A stretch of DNA of 46,508 nt from Paramacrobiotus richtersi (taxonomy: Eukaryota > Tardigrada > Eutardigrada > Parachela > Macrobiotidae), in NCBI GenBank assembly GCA_034698045.1, contig JAQGAU010000064.1:1-46508 (forward strand), written 5' to 3'. Shown in pieces: positions 11,572-22,573 of this stretch. Under the pieces are notes generated by a model that did no database searches, was not told where the DNA came from, and saw nothing but the letters and a program-made list of their open reading frames with translations. Both the position numbers and the translations under genes were made by a program. How positions within the stretch are numbered: the stretch's first letter is position 1; every line of letters starts with the position of its first letter.

Positions 11572-12869
11572 AACCAATACATATGTAGAGTAAATAATTA
11601 GGTATACCATATCGACGTAAATATCGGATCCCATTCTCTGTCCTCTTTCTTGGTTACTATGTGCATTGGAAATCCCCTTTTAGCATCTGTCGGTTGTCGA
11701 ACAGTGTTACTGTTACAGTGCTTCATAAGTTTGTACTTTCACGAGCACTTTTAAAAGATGTATTAATTAAATGATGAGTTTTATCGTGTTTCGCTTCGCC
11801 ACCTAGCTCTGCCCGTTACATAATAATTTTTCTGTTTTCGTACCGGAGGTTGTAGGTATGTAAGTGTATATATTTGCCTGTCAGAAAAACACCGTTTTTC
11901 TGTCAGCATATACATCTTAATGAACTAGCTATTGTTATTTACGGTCCACGAAATGGTCCAAGAAATGTCTTGTGAACACGTTAGGGGGCGCGATCACTAC
12001 TGCTTTTAGAATGACTTCCAGTGGAAAGGTAATGCACACAATTCGGTTTCGCGCCCGACATCCAGGACGGGAAAGGTCACGCCTCGTTGTTGTATGTAGC
12101 TTTGAAGATCCAGGTAAGCGACGAGTGATCTAGAAGCTAACGTCGGGATGTTTCGGTTTCAGTTTCGAGCTTATTGATATCAATGTGCAGTTCCGTTTCA
12201 GTCTACTTTGGAAAAAGTTCTTGCGCCGATATTTTGTTGGTTACGGACACTGTTAAGATTAACTAAAATTACGGTTAAGATAACGAGCTCGAGCAGCCAA
12301 GCTCATAATTCTCTAGCAACGATTTAATCCACTACGTTATGTGGGCAAGCTCAGGTACGTTGGCGGCAGATTTTAATTAAAAAAAGCTGAGAAGAACTGA
12401 CGCTCAAATATTGCGCTGTATGCAAGAATTGCAATCTCGTAATAAATTAAGCATTGCGTCGAAACAATAGTGCAGCTGAGTTATTCATGCACTGACGAAA
12501 TAACTCACTAAACAAGAAGGTAATACGGTAGCAGACGGTATTTTTAAATACGGTATCTGACGGTAGCAGATTCTGGCCGATGACCATTACATTATTACGA
12601 GCACATGCGTTATCGTATTTACGGCAGCTGTATGTATATTTAAATTTTAAGCGCCCCCTCTGTTATCGGTCACCAGCACTGGTTACGAGCGCGCCGGAAA
12701 CCGTTCATGTCATCTACCACTACTACCAGTGCATCATATTACCTCATTTCGCACAGAAGTGTTGCCTCATAGCAGTAGAAAAACGTCGCGTATGAAGATC
12801 ACAAACTGACGCTTGTATTTTATCGCACGTAATTTGTACGTAGTCCTTGTGTACACCCCGGGATACACG
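11572..12869. other. Non-coding stretch
   Basis: No convincing exon. It contains a small hairpin at about 11877-11910 (CAGAAAAACACCGTTTTTCTG) and a repeated word ACGGTAGCAGA near 12527 and 12562. The mirror is 33640-34937. Confidence 0.5.
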
Positions 12870-12995
12870 TTCTGTTAAAATTTGGAAAAGATCGAATGAA
12901 AACTGATGAAGTTATCGTCGAACGCAAAAAGAAGTGGAAACATCATCTTTTGCAGCACACTTGAACATGGAGGCCCTCCGCTTCGCTTCGGTCGA
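12870..12995 (-). repeat. Diverged direct repeat, copy 1
   Basis: On the minus strand it reads CGACCGAAGCGAAGCGGAG, then about 70 bases later TTCGACGATAACTTCATCAG, and closes with AAATTTTAACAG. It matches 13405-13540 in the same orientation. The mirror is 33514-33639. Confidence 0.5.
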
Positions 12996-13404
12996 CTAAC
13001 AGTGAAGACAAAAATTCTGGAGTTCGCACACATCCGCCATTTACGACCGCCCCTTCCTGCCTCTCCCCGGCATATCGGAATGCTGGAGTCGTGTACTATG
13101 TTTACACGCAGCGCTTGTAGCTGTCGGTTTAATGCTATACCATAAACGGTGGTTTAATGTTGTTGTCTAAAATATTTGATATGAGGCAATCGCTTTCCGC
13201 TGTTGCTGGCGATGAAGACCGGAGCTGATAAAAGCGTAGGGCTGCTTTTCACATTTTACTTGCAAGATCCGCTTTTGATTGTCCTCAGTTCCGCAAGGGG
13301 TTGGTTCGTATTTGCGGTACGTACATAATGCAGTTTAATCTTCATAACTTTGTTAAAAAGATATAGTTAAAAAACAATAGGGCTCCAAAATTTGTACCGA
13401 AGAA

Positions 13405-13540
13405 CATGCTGATAAAATTTACAGTAAATCGGACCATTTTGAAGAGAGTTATCGTCGGCGAAAGGAATACAATGGACTTCCGTAACAGAAAAAACTCCGT
13501 TGGAGCTGAGCATAGAAGATCTTCGCTTCGCTCCGGTCGA
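13405..13540 (-). repeat. Diverged direct repeat, copy 2
   Basis: On the minus strand it reads CGACCGGAGCGAAGCGAAG, later GCCGACGATAACTCTCTTCA, and closes with AAATTTTATCAG. It is about 540 bases from copy 1. The nature is unknown: a dispersed repeat or a duplicated gene edge. The mirror is 32969-33104. Confidence 0.5.
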
Positions 13541-13908
13541 TCATCATTATTAACGAGGGACAGGTAACAAATCGCGATAATCGTACATTGTGGTGGCGGC
13601 ACAAATCAAGAAACAGTTACTGGAAATATCAAGATTTTCGAACGACATCAGGTTCAACAATCTGCTTAAAGGACCACGAATGGGTCAATCCACTTACGTG
13701 CATGCATCACATATGTGTATATCATCACATAGCCAGAGTTCTTGGGTTTATTAAACGGACTGACACTATCTACAACGCAAGCATGTATTTGGACTCCCGA
13801 CGATTTGAGCTCGCCAGCTTCTTAAGAACAAGGCACACTCTCGACGAAAAACTAGCGTATAGGTTTTACAATCCAGTCAATGGGGGAGCGTATGCAGACA
13901 AACGATGT

Positions 13909-16041
13909 CTAAAGAAAATACTGGAGAAAAAGATCCTCGAAGTTGAAGCGCAAAATCATGTCACCCAGCGAATCCTGGTGCAACAATGCACACAGGGTTA
14001 CAGGAGTAAGTTTTGACAAATCCAGATGAGACATGTCCTCTGCAGTCCATTTCTTGCCGCGGTAATGCGAAGCCGTACGTGGATCACAACTTTGAACTTT
14101 TGTAAGAACCTAAACAGAGTAAGACCAGTCATCGTCTGTTTCGAATCCACAAGTCTAATTAATATGACGGATATTCAGAAAGCGCGTACTTATTCAGGCA
14201 CGAGACAAGTATTAAACTGTTGAGGAATTACTTCGTAAGCCGTCGATACAAAAAGGCGGTCACTGTCAGCCGCAGTACAGCAGACTGGAGAATTTGTTAC
14301 GTTTTTATAGTTGTGGTGAGAAAAGCGAATCGATGGTCAATGTTTGTACAATACCAGCAACCAGTCCGCTCACCTCCAGCAGCTTTATACTGCAGCATGG
14401 GCGAGTTTGCCGGATCAGCTGGATCCGACCGGCAATGAGCGCCGAATCAGAGACTCCACAGTTCCGCTCCACCAAATCCCATACTTGAATCGCAGTGTTC
14501 GGAGCATTTAGCTTGACCGATCCAAAACAAATATCTACGGAAAATTCTTCTCCGTCAAGCTGGAATGCTAATGTGCAGTTTTTGAAGATCAAAACATCGA
14601 ATCGGGAGCAGTCTTGAGCAAGGAAGTCCACAGCCATGTTCATAGTGTCGCCGGAGCACCGAGGTAACTTCGAATCGCAGAAGATCAGCTGCTTCAATCG
14701 GGATTGTTTCAACAGGGGATTAATCAGCTCTGTTACTTGGTGAAATGCGTAGCAGTTATTCTCCATATCTGTTATGACAATTCTCTGGGTGTGGTTGTTA
14801 ATACATTTTAGCATACAACCAATGGCCGCGTAGGAAAAATTCCATTTGTAGTACGGAGAGGGCGAGAGGCTTTCCTTGGCGAAAGAAACGCGAACATCTG
14901 TAAAGGTGAGCTGGTTGCTGAGAACCGCGTCCCACAGTGCGCAGGTGCGACGGCATCGCAGACGGCCGACGGCATCGAGGCACTGAAAGACTTCCACAAA
15001 GAGTTCCACTGGCAGTTGCGATCCTTGCTTCAGGAAGGTCTTATTTGAACAAGTTCTGGGGACAATGCGTCGGCAAATCCAGTCCTCCCGACCGCGATCT
15101 TCGTAAGAAGCAAGTTGTGTTCTGCACTTATTGTACACATTTTCCTATAAAATCAAAAACAAGCTTGCAGGTGATTTGAAGCGCAAGAAAACTATAGTGT
15201 AATCGTGTTATCATACTGATCTGCGAGTTTTTGTGATAAAAGCCGTCGTTTTCATAACGCATCACATCTTACGCTTGTATGTGAATAAAATTTATTCAAT
15301 AAATCATATATTATTAAGCGTGACGCATAGAACGAACAACGATGTGTAAAGTGTCGTCCTATTTCCAAAACTTACGAGCTGCTCCGGCTGGACGGGGATT
15401 TCAGAAAGGCGCTGAAGGTACGTCAACTTGTCGCTATCCACGGAAATAGTTAAAACTTTGTACAGATGCTCCAAATATCGGCCCAACAGACTCGGTAGAC
15501 TAAAATGAACGGAGCTCCAGAAGATTTGCGGCAACAAGCATGATCGCGTCACAAAAGGATTATTTTCGATGGTGAGCTTGTCCAGATCTTCGGCTGACAA
15601 AGGGAGACGAACCTGAGCCTCGGGAAGCAGTTCTCTAACAATGTAGCCATCCATCTGCACTTCCACAAATGCATAACACACCGGTTCCTGGAATGTCTGA
15701 CCAAAGTTACCCTCCAGAAACTTTCCAGGTCGCCACGTCCAAGGTTGATCAGGACGGGAGCGAATTAACGCTTCGATATCACCGTTTATGGGAAATTTTA
15801 AAGATCCGGGATCCCCGTTCATCCAGTGGGGCCTCTTGAGCGGAGACGGGAAGTTCGCGCAGTCCAGAACATTTCCATACTCCACAAATTCCGAGCGTCG
15901 ATTGGGACACCCGAAGTCGATAATGAGCCCGCCGTCGACCACGTTGGTCACATATCCGTGCTGTTGATACCCATTCTTGTCTGGCACATTCACTGCATTC
16001 CATGCACGAGCGGATCTGTACGTATCTCCGAAAATGTGCAT
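13909..16041 (-). CDS. F-box protein gene, left-arm copy
   Basis: Exact mirror of 30468-32600, described there. Exons are 15376-16041, 14374-15144 and 13909-14109. Confidence 0.75.
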
Positions 16042-16725
16042 CCCGTCGTGATAAAAGCTGTATTAAAATTGGCGTCTAGATAAGGCGGCAGAAATGGCTT
16101 CACTTCTAACGTTGTTTCGAACTGAAACCACGTTTCTATTAAAAAATCAAGACATTCGGAGGAAAATCAGTCAGCATGTGCAGACAACGAAAGCGACGGC
16201 GGGAATTCTAGATGAAAGCTTGAAACTGAAAATCTGTTGTTACACTTTGTACGAAAATACGATTTGTATACTATTCCATAATTATTAGGGAAAATGCATG
16301 GCGTCCGTGATCCATCCCCGGTGTACATATTACTGTAATACATCACTCATCAGTACGGACCGTGAGTCATTATTACATAATACATATCGTTACTTAACCG
16401 GCCGCAGGTCTAAATACATTGCTGTAAGTACGAGCACACTACTTGCCTGGAATCTACGCCTAGTAGCTCGGTGCCCTCGCGGCAGGGACAGCACAGCGCT
16501 TGCACGCCAGTAGCGCTTGTTCTAATGCGCTGGTCACTAGTTTTATCCATATACAGTCTGTACATAAAATATCAGTCCTGTAACCTGAAAGTGTATCATT
16601 ATCTTAAGCTGATAATTTAACCAATAGATAATATATGTACTGCACAATCAGACTGTAAAGTTGCCGGCCAGACATGTGCCAGTGTCTGTGAAATATGTTT
16701 TTACTTTACTTATTAGCCTGCGCTT

Positions 16726-16747
16726 TAATAATAATAAGAGTTTATTG
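16726..16747 (-). mobile_element. Non-LTR-type 3' tail, AATAAA plus ATT repeats
   Basis: On the minus strand it reads AATAAACTCTTATTATTATT. It is preceded by a stem-capable GGAGCAACAGCTCC at about 16758-16771. It looks like the end of a truncated LINE/SINE copy; the 5' end was not identified. The mirror is 29762-29783 (+). Confidence 0.35.
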
Positions 16748-18138
16748 TCACCTGTAGCGGAGCTGTTGCTCCCTTTTACACAGTACATGTAGACCAGTGA
16801 TGTGTTACTATCCGTAAAAAACACTTACTGTTTACTATGGACTTACTGTTTAATTAAGTTAGTGACATAACACTGATGTAGACCGGAGATAAAACAAGCA
16901 GAACAAAAACAAGAGAAACACCAAGGAAATAAACCGACTTCGGATTTATATGTCAGGCGTGTTTATTTCGCGTCTTAATTTTTGGATTATTTCTCAGGTG
17001 ATTACAGCAATAAACAGTCTACAAAACCATGAAATCCTTTCATGCCTCTTGCCCTCTTTGGTTATGAAAACCTGTTGAACGTACGGTGTACGTTTGCTGT
17101 TACTACCTCTGGTTTACTATCAGACCAGATGGTTCCGACTTCTCTTTTATGCGGTTTTTTCCTTCGAGATATGCAGGTCAAGTAATGTGGCAAGAAAACT
17201 CTTGAAATAAAAATGCAGTTATAAAACTATTCATAATTGTGGCGTATTAAAACTTCTAAGAGGCGTAGAAGGAGTAGAGTGAGATGAAGGAGTATAAAGT
17301 TTCTGCTTTCCGTATCAGATTTCGGTACCGGCTCTTCAGAACTTAAATCCTAATGCTAATTAGCGATTTAAACTCAGTTTTGCTACACTAATAACCCAAG
17401 CTTCCGATTTGCAAGCTTAATTACTGCAGTAAACAGCTAAGCCAGCGGTGCACTTTCAAAATCATGTACTGTGTCCCGACATTTTGTCTCGTTATGCACA
17501 AGCGGAAGCGAGTTTTACAATTAACTGCATAAAATCGGATGCGAATATGGAAGTTTCTTCCACCATAAAGCCCCGATCCGAGTATCCATATACCACTTTT
17601 ATGCATTAAGTCCAGATCCCAGAATACCGGATGCCAGTACGGTCTAATTCTCATTACTTACCACTGCCATATCAGACTACCAGTAACATTACCAGCTACC
17701 GAACCCAGGTTTTAGTACAACCCTGTATTCGTATGAATCCATGAGACACTGCACCGCGAAGAAGAAGTCAGGTGATGTACAAAACAGTCAGTGCAACAGC
17801 AGAGTGATACAGGACTGAATTGAATCCGCCTGTAATTTGCTGTGTTTCCGCATCGATGGCGCGCGCGGGTGACTGAACGAGATGAGAATCTGATTGGAAT
17901 TTTTAACAATTAGCGTTTCGAAAACCGTAGAGGTACTTGTGCGTCAGCATTGTGATCATGAAAGGAATAAATGTTTATATTATGCGGCGTTGATACTGCA
18001 TTTCCCATTTCCCGTCACAGCAAACTCGCTCCTTCCCGCTTGTAATCCAGAAGCGGTTCAAACGGATATTGATAAACTAAGATCATAAAACTGTTGGGCA
18101 GACAGTATACAATTAAACTAGCTAAGCAACTGGGCCAA

Positions 18139-18180
18139 AGACCGGCCATGCTTCCACGGAGACCGGCCGTGCTTCCACGG
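18139..18180. repeat. 21-bp tandem duplication
   Basis: Two adjacent units starting AGACCGGCC and ending GCTTCCACGG differ at one base. A third partial GACCGGCC follows near 18209. The mirror is 28329-28370. Confidence 0.8.
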
Positions 18181-18530
18181 GTGACGGGACCACATCCGAA
18201 CATTTCGACCGGCCGCTGATAGTGCACCGCTCTCATGATCACAAACTGTAAACAAAACATAAGACCATAATATCCAACAAGTGATTACGGTATGTAGTGT
18301 GGGCAAATATTGCAAAAGGTCAGATGCGATTCGAAGCGACCCACAAGTATAAACCGAGCATGGTACGGCTTCGTTAGCATCACTACCGATCAAAATCGCA
18401 GACCACGATGCGGATTGTGGGAAAGACGTCGCAAATGCATGGTTTATTGCATAAACAATGAAAAAATATAGCCACATGGAATAAGCAGAGATAACTGTTA
18501 GCATAGAAGCAGGAGCGAAGTAAATGATAC

Positions 18531-18735
18531 GGAAAGGTAGGTTGAACTACCCTTTCCGGGGTAGGTTGAACTCTAGGCTCCGCACAGGTCCAAGAAAACT
18601 GCGAGAGTGGGTGGCGGGTGGAATTAAAGAAAGGGAAATAGGGGACTGCGCCCTAGGGCAGTACGCCCCCAGGGTAAGCCTCAACTCGCCACGCTCCCGG
18701 TGGTTCCAGCGGTTCTCCCGTCAAAGGATTCAATA
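18531..18735. other. GC-rich block starting with a hairpin and direct repeat
   Basis: GGAAAGGTAGGTTGAACTAC plus CCTTTCC (18531-18557) forms a stem-loop. GGTAGGTTGAACT repeats at 18536 and 18560. The block is clearly richer in GC than its surroundings. On the minus strand a short run reads NPLTGEPLEPPGAWRVEAYP but is closed by a stop. It may be an exon remnant or an inserted fragment. Nothing was recognised. The mirror is 27774-27978. Confidence 0.4.
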
Positions 18736-18811
18736 ATAGATCTGCAGCCCTTGGGTGATCGAAATCGAAACTTCGTGCGTATTATAATGTCGGTGATAAG
18801 ATCCAATCAAG

Positions 18812-19195
18812 TTAGGTGTCCATATGAATTGCAGGAAATCCGTGGGTCATGGCGATTATTGGCTGAATCACAGCCATAACCCAAGATCGCCCGATTGGTT
18901 GGTCTTCGAACCAATATACAGCACGATGCCAGATTTCAACGTATGATACAGGAATTCGAGATTTCCAACGGGCAATGATCGTCTCTCCGTTCTGGGAGCT
19001 AAGATTGTGCATTACAATACCTTTCGGCCAATTAACGATGAACACAGGCAGCACATGCAGGCTATAAGTAATATCAAGAACAAAGTCAATACCAACAACG
19101 CAACAAAAGTCGAATTCCTCCGGATTTGCGAACTGCACGATCCGTCCAATATTCTTACCTGGATGAAGGAGCGTGGGACGGGACATTATGGGCAT
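18812..19195 (-). CDS. Unrecognised family member, block B type, left-arm copy
   Basis: Mirror of 27314-27697, described there. Confidence 0.4.
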   Translation of the reverse strand: MPIMSRPTLLHPGKNIGRIVQFANPEEFDFCCVVGIDFVLDITYSLHVLPVFIVNWPKGIVMHNLSSQNGETIIARWKSRIPVSYVEIWHRAVYWFEDQPIGRSWVMAVIQPIIAMTHGFPAIHMDT

Positions 19196-19541
19196 ATTTT
19201 TGATTTTCTTCTGTCAGCCATTATTGGAGTTCGTAGTTGTGCTTTTGGAATGAATTTGTCTTCTGTCATATTTTTTTACTAATCGCAACACGAATACATA
19301 TGCGCAGTAACATTTTCTGTACTTTAGATGCTGATTGATCCATTTTCGTGTTTTTTGGACAGGGAACATGGTACAATCGTACAGCCTATGGTAATTTTGG
19401 ATGGAAAGTATTATGGCGCTCAACACACAAGCAGTCCTATACCGATTAATGTACATGCAGACTAGCGGGAAATTCGACAACGCAACGATGACATCTCAAA
19501 CAACGCACATGGAACTTTAAGCCCAAATCATAGCCGATGCC

Positions 19542-19838
19542 ATGACCGCGGCGAATACGCAGCGGAGGTCAGAATACTCCGTAAATCAACTTGAAAAAGA
19601 CATTGGATCTCATTTGCGATCATATGATCATAGCCAAGGTCTCGACAGCAAATTTGGATCGGATAAATTAATGGTTTTCTTATCCGTTAAGTACAACTGG
19701 GTCAACTGGATGGTAGCCTTGTGGCGCACCCATTCAGATGATCGGGACAAGGGTGATTGTGGCGATTATTTCTATAATGTTCCATTTGTTATTGACTGTT
19801 TGTTTCTTGCTTTGCATTTATTTGTTTTTCATGTTTAA
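19542..19838 (+). CDS. Unrecognised family member, block A type
   Basis: A 98-codon open frame containing LMVFLSVKYNWVNWMVALWR then THSDDRDKG. This corresponds to GMVVLSVTQWNAVVTW and KSDD in block A of copy R (39043 onward). The N-terminal part is polar (SVNQLEKDIGSHLRSYDHSQ). The C-terminal end (FVIDCLFLALHLFVFHV) is AT-rich and may be intron read-through. It lies between the block B frame on the opposite strand and the exon at 20362. The mirror is 26671-26967 (-). Confidence 0.4.
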   Translation: MTAANTQRRSEYSVNQLEKDIGSHLRSYDHSQGLDSKFGSDKLMVFLSVKYNWVNWMVALWRTHSDDRDKGDCGDYFYNVPFVIDCLFLALHLFVFHV

Positions 19839-19989
19839 CTTCTCGCTCCAGTAATATGTGCTCTATAGTAATTTTTAAAAAACGTTAACAGTAAAAAATT
19901 CTGGGAATTTTTAAACAGTAACTAATTTTCTTTGGCGTGGGCGTTTTCTTTGACGAAGACACCTGACTGTTGTTAGTTGCTTAATAGAA

Positions 19990-20230
19990 GTACGAAAGGC
20001 TAAAAGACTGGATGCGACGCAATAAAAACACTTCTGTAGACAATAATTCTTATCGTGTAAGTCACTAGTTTAAGTTTGTGTACAGTACTTGGAAGAGTCA
20101 CGCAAACAGAGCCGTTATACTACGACTGCACGACACCTATTCTAACACGTTTGTGTGCATAAACGAATATGTGCCATACACTGGGGAATCACTTAATTTT
20201 CTTTGTGTTTATTCTTCGTTGTATTTTTTG
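19990..20230. repeat. Duplicated upstream segment, copy L
   Basis: Non-coding DNA alignable by eye with 38634-38990, which is 7519-7876 on the minus strand of this arm. It marks a segmental duplication that carried the family's upstream region. The copies are well diverged and contain indels. Confidence 0.5.
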
Positions 20231-20361
20231 TTGGATTTATGTAATTTTGCACTGTTTCACTATTTAGCATAGCAATACTGAACTAAACATTATACTGTTC
20301 AAGATCCTAAGTTTGAATTTAAATGATTGTCTCTACCCTGTTTTAAACTTTGCAGATACAG

Positions 20362-20498
20362 TTTACGCTGGCATAATCAACAGCAACCGAAAACAGCTGT
20401 GGGCCGTGATGTTGACGAATAACAAGCAAGTCCTGTGTGAGACGCCGCTGGATGACACACAACAGTTGACATACTGTACAAGTGGCAAAAAAACAAGG
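20362..20498 (+). CDS. Exon of an unrecognised multicopy family (copy L)
   Basis: A phase-1 acceptor (GATACAG) is followed by YAGIINSNRKQLWAVMLTNN, then KQVLCETPLDDTQQLTYCTS, GKKT. A GTAAAT donor follows at 20499. An alternative acceptor is TTTGCAG at 20355. The acceptor and phase match block A of copy R. The DNA upstream (19990-20230) aligns with that upstream of copy R: shared CTGGATGCGA, CACTAG near a TTTGTGT run, GCCGTT-TACTA-GACTG and CACTGGGGAATC. Hence this is a paralogous segment. Neighbouring exons were not found. The mirror is 26011-26147 (-). Confidence 0.45.
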
Positions 20499-21571
20499 TA
20501 AATACATCTGATAAAGGTGGGACAGCTGCGGTTTAATAATGTTATTTTTATTAACAGTAATTAATGTACATGTGATAATAGTTTAAGGTTATGTAATAAT
20601 ATGAAAAATGAAGAACTGGTTTCCGTTCGGAGACCGAGTTTGACATTTTTGTGAAATCGAAACATATTTCGTTCGTTTCCATTTCCTACACATTTTATCC
20701 TGCAGGAAAACGTTTTTGGTCACATTTATCGTATGAATGTATTACACACGTTCAGGATCACATTCCTGTGGTTCTGGTATACAGCTGGTAATATAACGAG
20801 TAAGGACATGGCCCAATGGGAAACAGGCGGTGGGATTCTGCTCAATGTGTGATGTTCTAGCTAGATGCGGTGCAGTTGGCCAGTTTGGTATTTAGCGACG
20901 ATAAGCCGGTCTCCGTCAAAGCTTCGACGCTCGTCTCAGAGTCGTCTGTGAAGCGGGTAATTCATTACTCGCAATCGATCAATTAAGTTATGCGACGAAG
21001 CAGTTATACCGATGAAAAAAACATTAACTATCGCTTAACCAAAGAATAAAACACTGTATGTTTTTATTTTTTATATCACTGAATTGTAGCTATCTCGCAA
21101 TATGAAACGAGATGGTTCGCTTTACTGGACTCAGGAATACCCCTTTTATTGTCGTGCAAACAGTACTCCAAACACTTCCTGCTGGAAAGAAGTAATAATC
21201 GTAAAGTTGGAAACATATGACTTAAGAAAAATGTAGTTTAGTGGCCAAAATTTCGGCGTCATTCAGGTCGTTCTCTGTCTTTTTTCGTAGCTGATCAGTC
21301 AGTCGCAGACTTTCATCTCCCACTTTTGCACCAGGAACGTTCTTAGTTAATTGTAAAGGAGTCAGAAGTTAGAAAACAAATAACAGATATTTGAACCTTA
21401 TACTGTTTTTATTCAAAAATTGTTTGGATGGTACAAATGAAAAGCGAACTGAATTTCGCTTTCATTATCTGTCGTTTAAACCACTAATCGCCATGCAAGC
21501 CTTCAACCTGCTAAACATAAATAAACGCTGGAATATTTCGTTCAACAGCTTCAGTTTACCCCAAGAGAAAA
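20499..21571. other. Non-coding stretch
   Basis: No supported gene or repeat; AT-rich with short open frames. The mirror is 24938-26010. Confidence 0.5.
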
Positions 21572-21580
21572 ATTAAAAAT

Positions 21581-22564
21581 GGTGGTGGCTCCTCATACGA
21601 CCTTTACTACCATTTGGATCGTCATGCTACCTAAGCCTACCTTTCGCACTACCTTCAGGCTTTTCACACCACCTTTTCTGAACTACCAAATGCTGCTCAT
21701 ACTACCATTTCGAAAAACTTAACAACGGGTTTTTTTCGCAGTAAAGAATCAAAGTGCACCGTTTACATACATATAGAAATTAACAACAGAAACTCCTGTA
21801 TGAACTCAAAATCACACGAAACCAAATGTTTTTCTACCATGGGCAGTCATGCGACAGCCTTAACTATAACCAAACCAAGATCGAGAAATATCTCTAGGAA
21901 ACCCGATCCAAGTCTACAACGGTCAGCGTTGTAGAAGAGCACCACTTGTTTTTTAAGAATATATCGTCTCCTACGTTTGCTTTATTTGAGACGAGTTTCG
22001 AAGATATCAGAAAGACACGCACACCATATTTAATGGACAAAGCAGCGTGAAGCTCAAAGAGAAGGATAAGTATGCCGCAACACTGGAATGGAAGTATATC
22101 ATATACAAATGGTAAAGCGCCTATCTGGTAAAAGGGAGGTAGTTCTCTTGGATAACGAACTGACAGCCATTAAGGACAAAGACCCGAATGCAAGTATTTA
22201 TACATTTGACCGCGAGGGCAAACTACTGTATACGACATATGTCTTGCGACGTCCGCAATGAAAAAGGATTTCAGCAGAGCCTCACAGGTGGTTTTCTTCG
22301 ACGCGACATACAAAGTGAACGCTGAGAGTGAGAGATTTGGTCTCTAAACAATGCAATGCTGTACCGCTTGATGTTGCATAATGGCGTTCCTACAGTCATA
22401 ATTACATAAAAATTCTCTGGAACGGTTTCTATACCGGTATTGTATTATAAAAAGTCAATGGTAGTGCCGAAAAGATAGTCTGAGGAGCGGTAAGGTAGTG
22501 AATTGGTAGTATAAGGAGCAAATGGTAGTGCAAAGGGCCAAAGGTCGTATGAGGAGCCATCACC
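21581..22564 (+). mobile_element. Mutator-like (MULE) DNA transposon, non-autonomous, left-arm copy
   Basis: The 984-bp element begins GGTGGTGGCTCCTCATACGA and ends with the inverse of GGTGATGGCTCCTCATACGA. There is one difference in the outer 25 bp. A perfect 9-bp target duplication ATTAAAAAT lies at 21572-21580 and 22565-22573; 9 bp is typical of MULEs. Both ends carry subterminal repeats of the type ACTACCATTTG. Inside are two short transposase pieces in different frames. The first, 22109-22261, has REVVLLDNELTAIKDKDPNA. The second, 22258-22347, has QVVFFDATYKVN, the first catalytic Asp region of MULE transposases, and ends at a TAA. The rest of the catalytic domain is missing, so it cannot supply its own transposase. 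Confidence 0.85.
22109..22347 (+). pseudogene. MULE transposase fragment
   Basis: Two overlapping short frames: 22109-22261 (50 residues, Thr/Lys/Asp-rich, ending TTYVLRRPQ) and 22258-22347 (29 residues with VVFFDATYKVNAESERFGL). In intact MULE transposases the DATYK-like Asp opens the DDE catalytic domain. Here a frame change precedes it and a stop follows soon after, and no second Asp or Glu block is present. The mirror is 24162-24400 (-). Confidence 0.7.
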
Positions 22565-22573
22565 ATTAAAAAT

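Larger units (their letters stand above)
16042..18811. other. Gene-poor stretch
   Basis: Only short open frames that I cannot support. It contains the non-LTR-type tail at 16726-16747, a 21-bp tandem pair at 18139-18180 and a GC-rich block at 18531-18735. The mirror is 27698-30467. Confidence 0.5.

Noticed and set aside
11877-11910. Stem-loop CAGAAAAACACCGTTTTTCTG as a terminator
   Set aside because: Eukaryotic context; a short AT-rich hairpin with no T-run logic or adjacent gene end.
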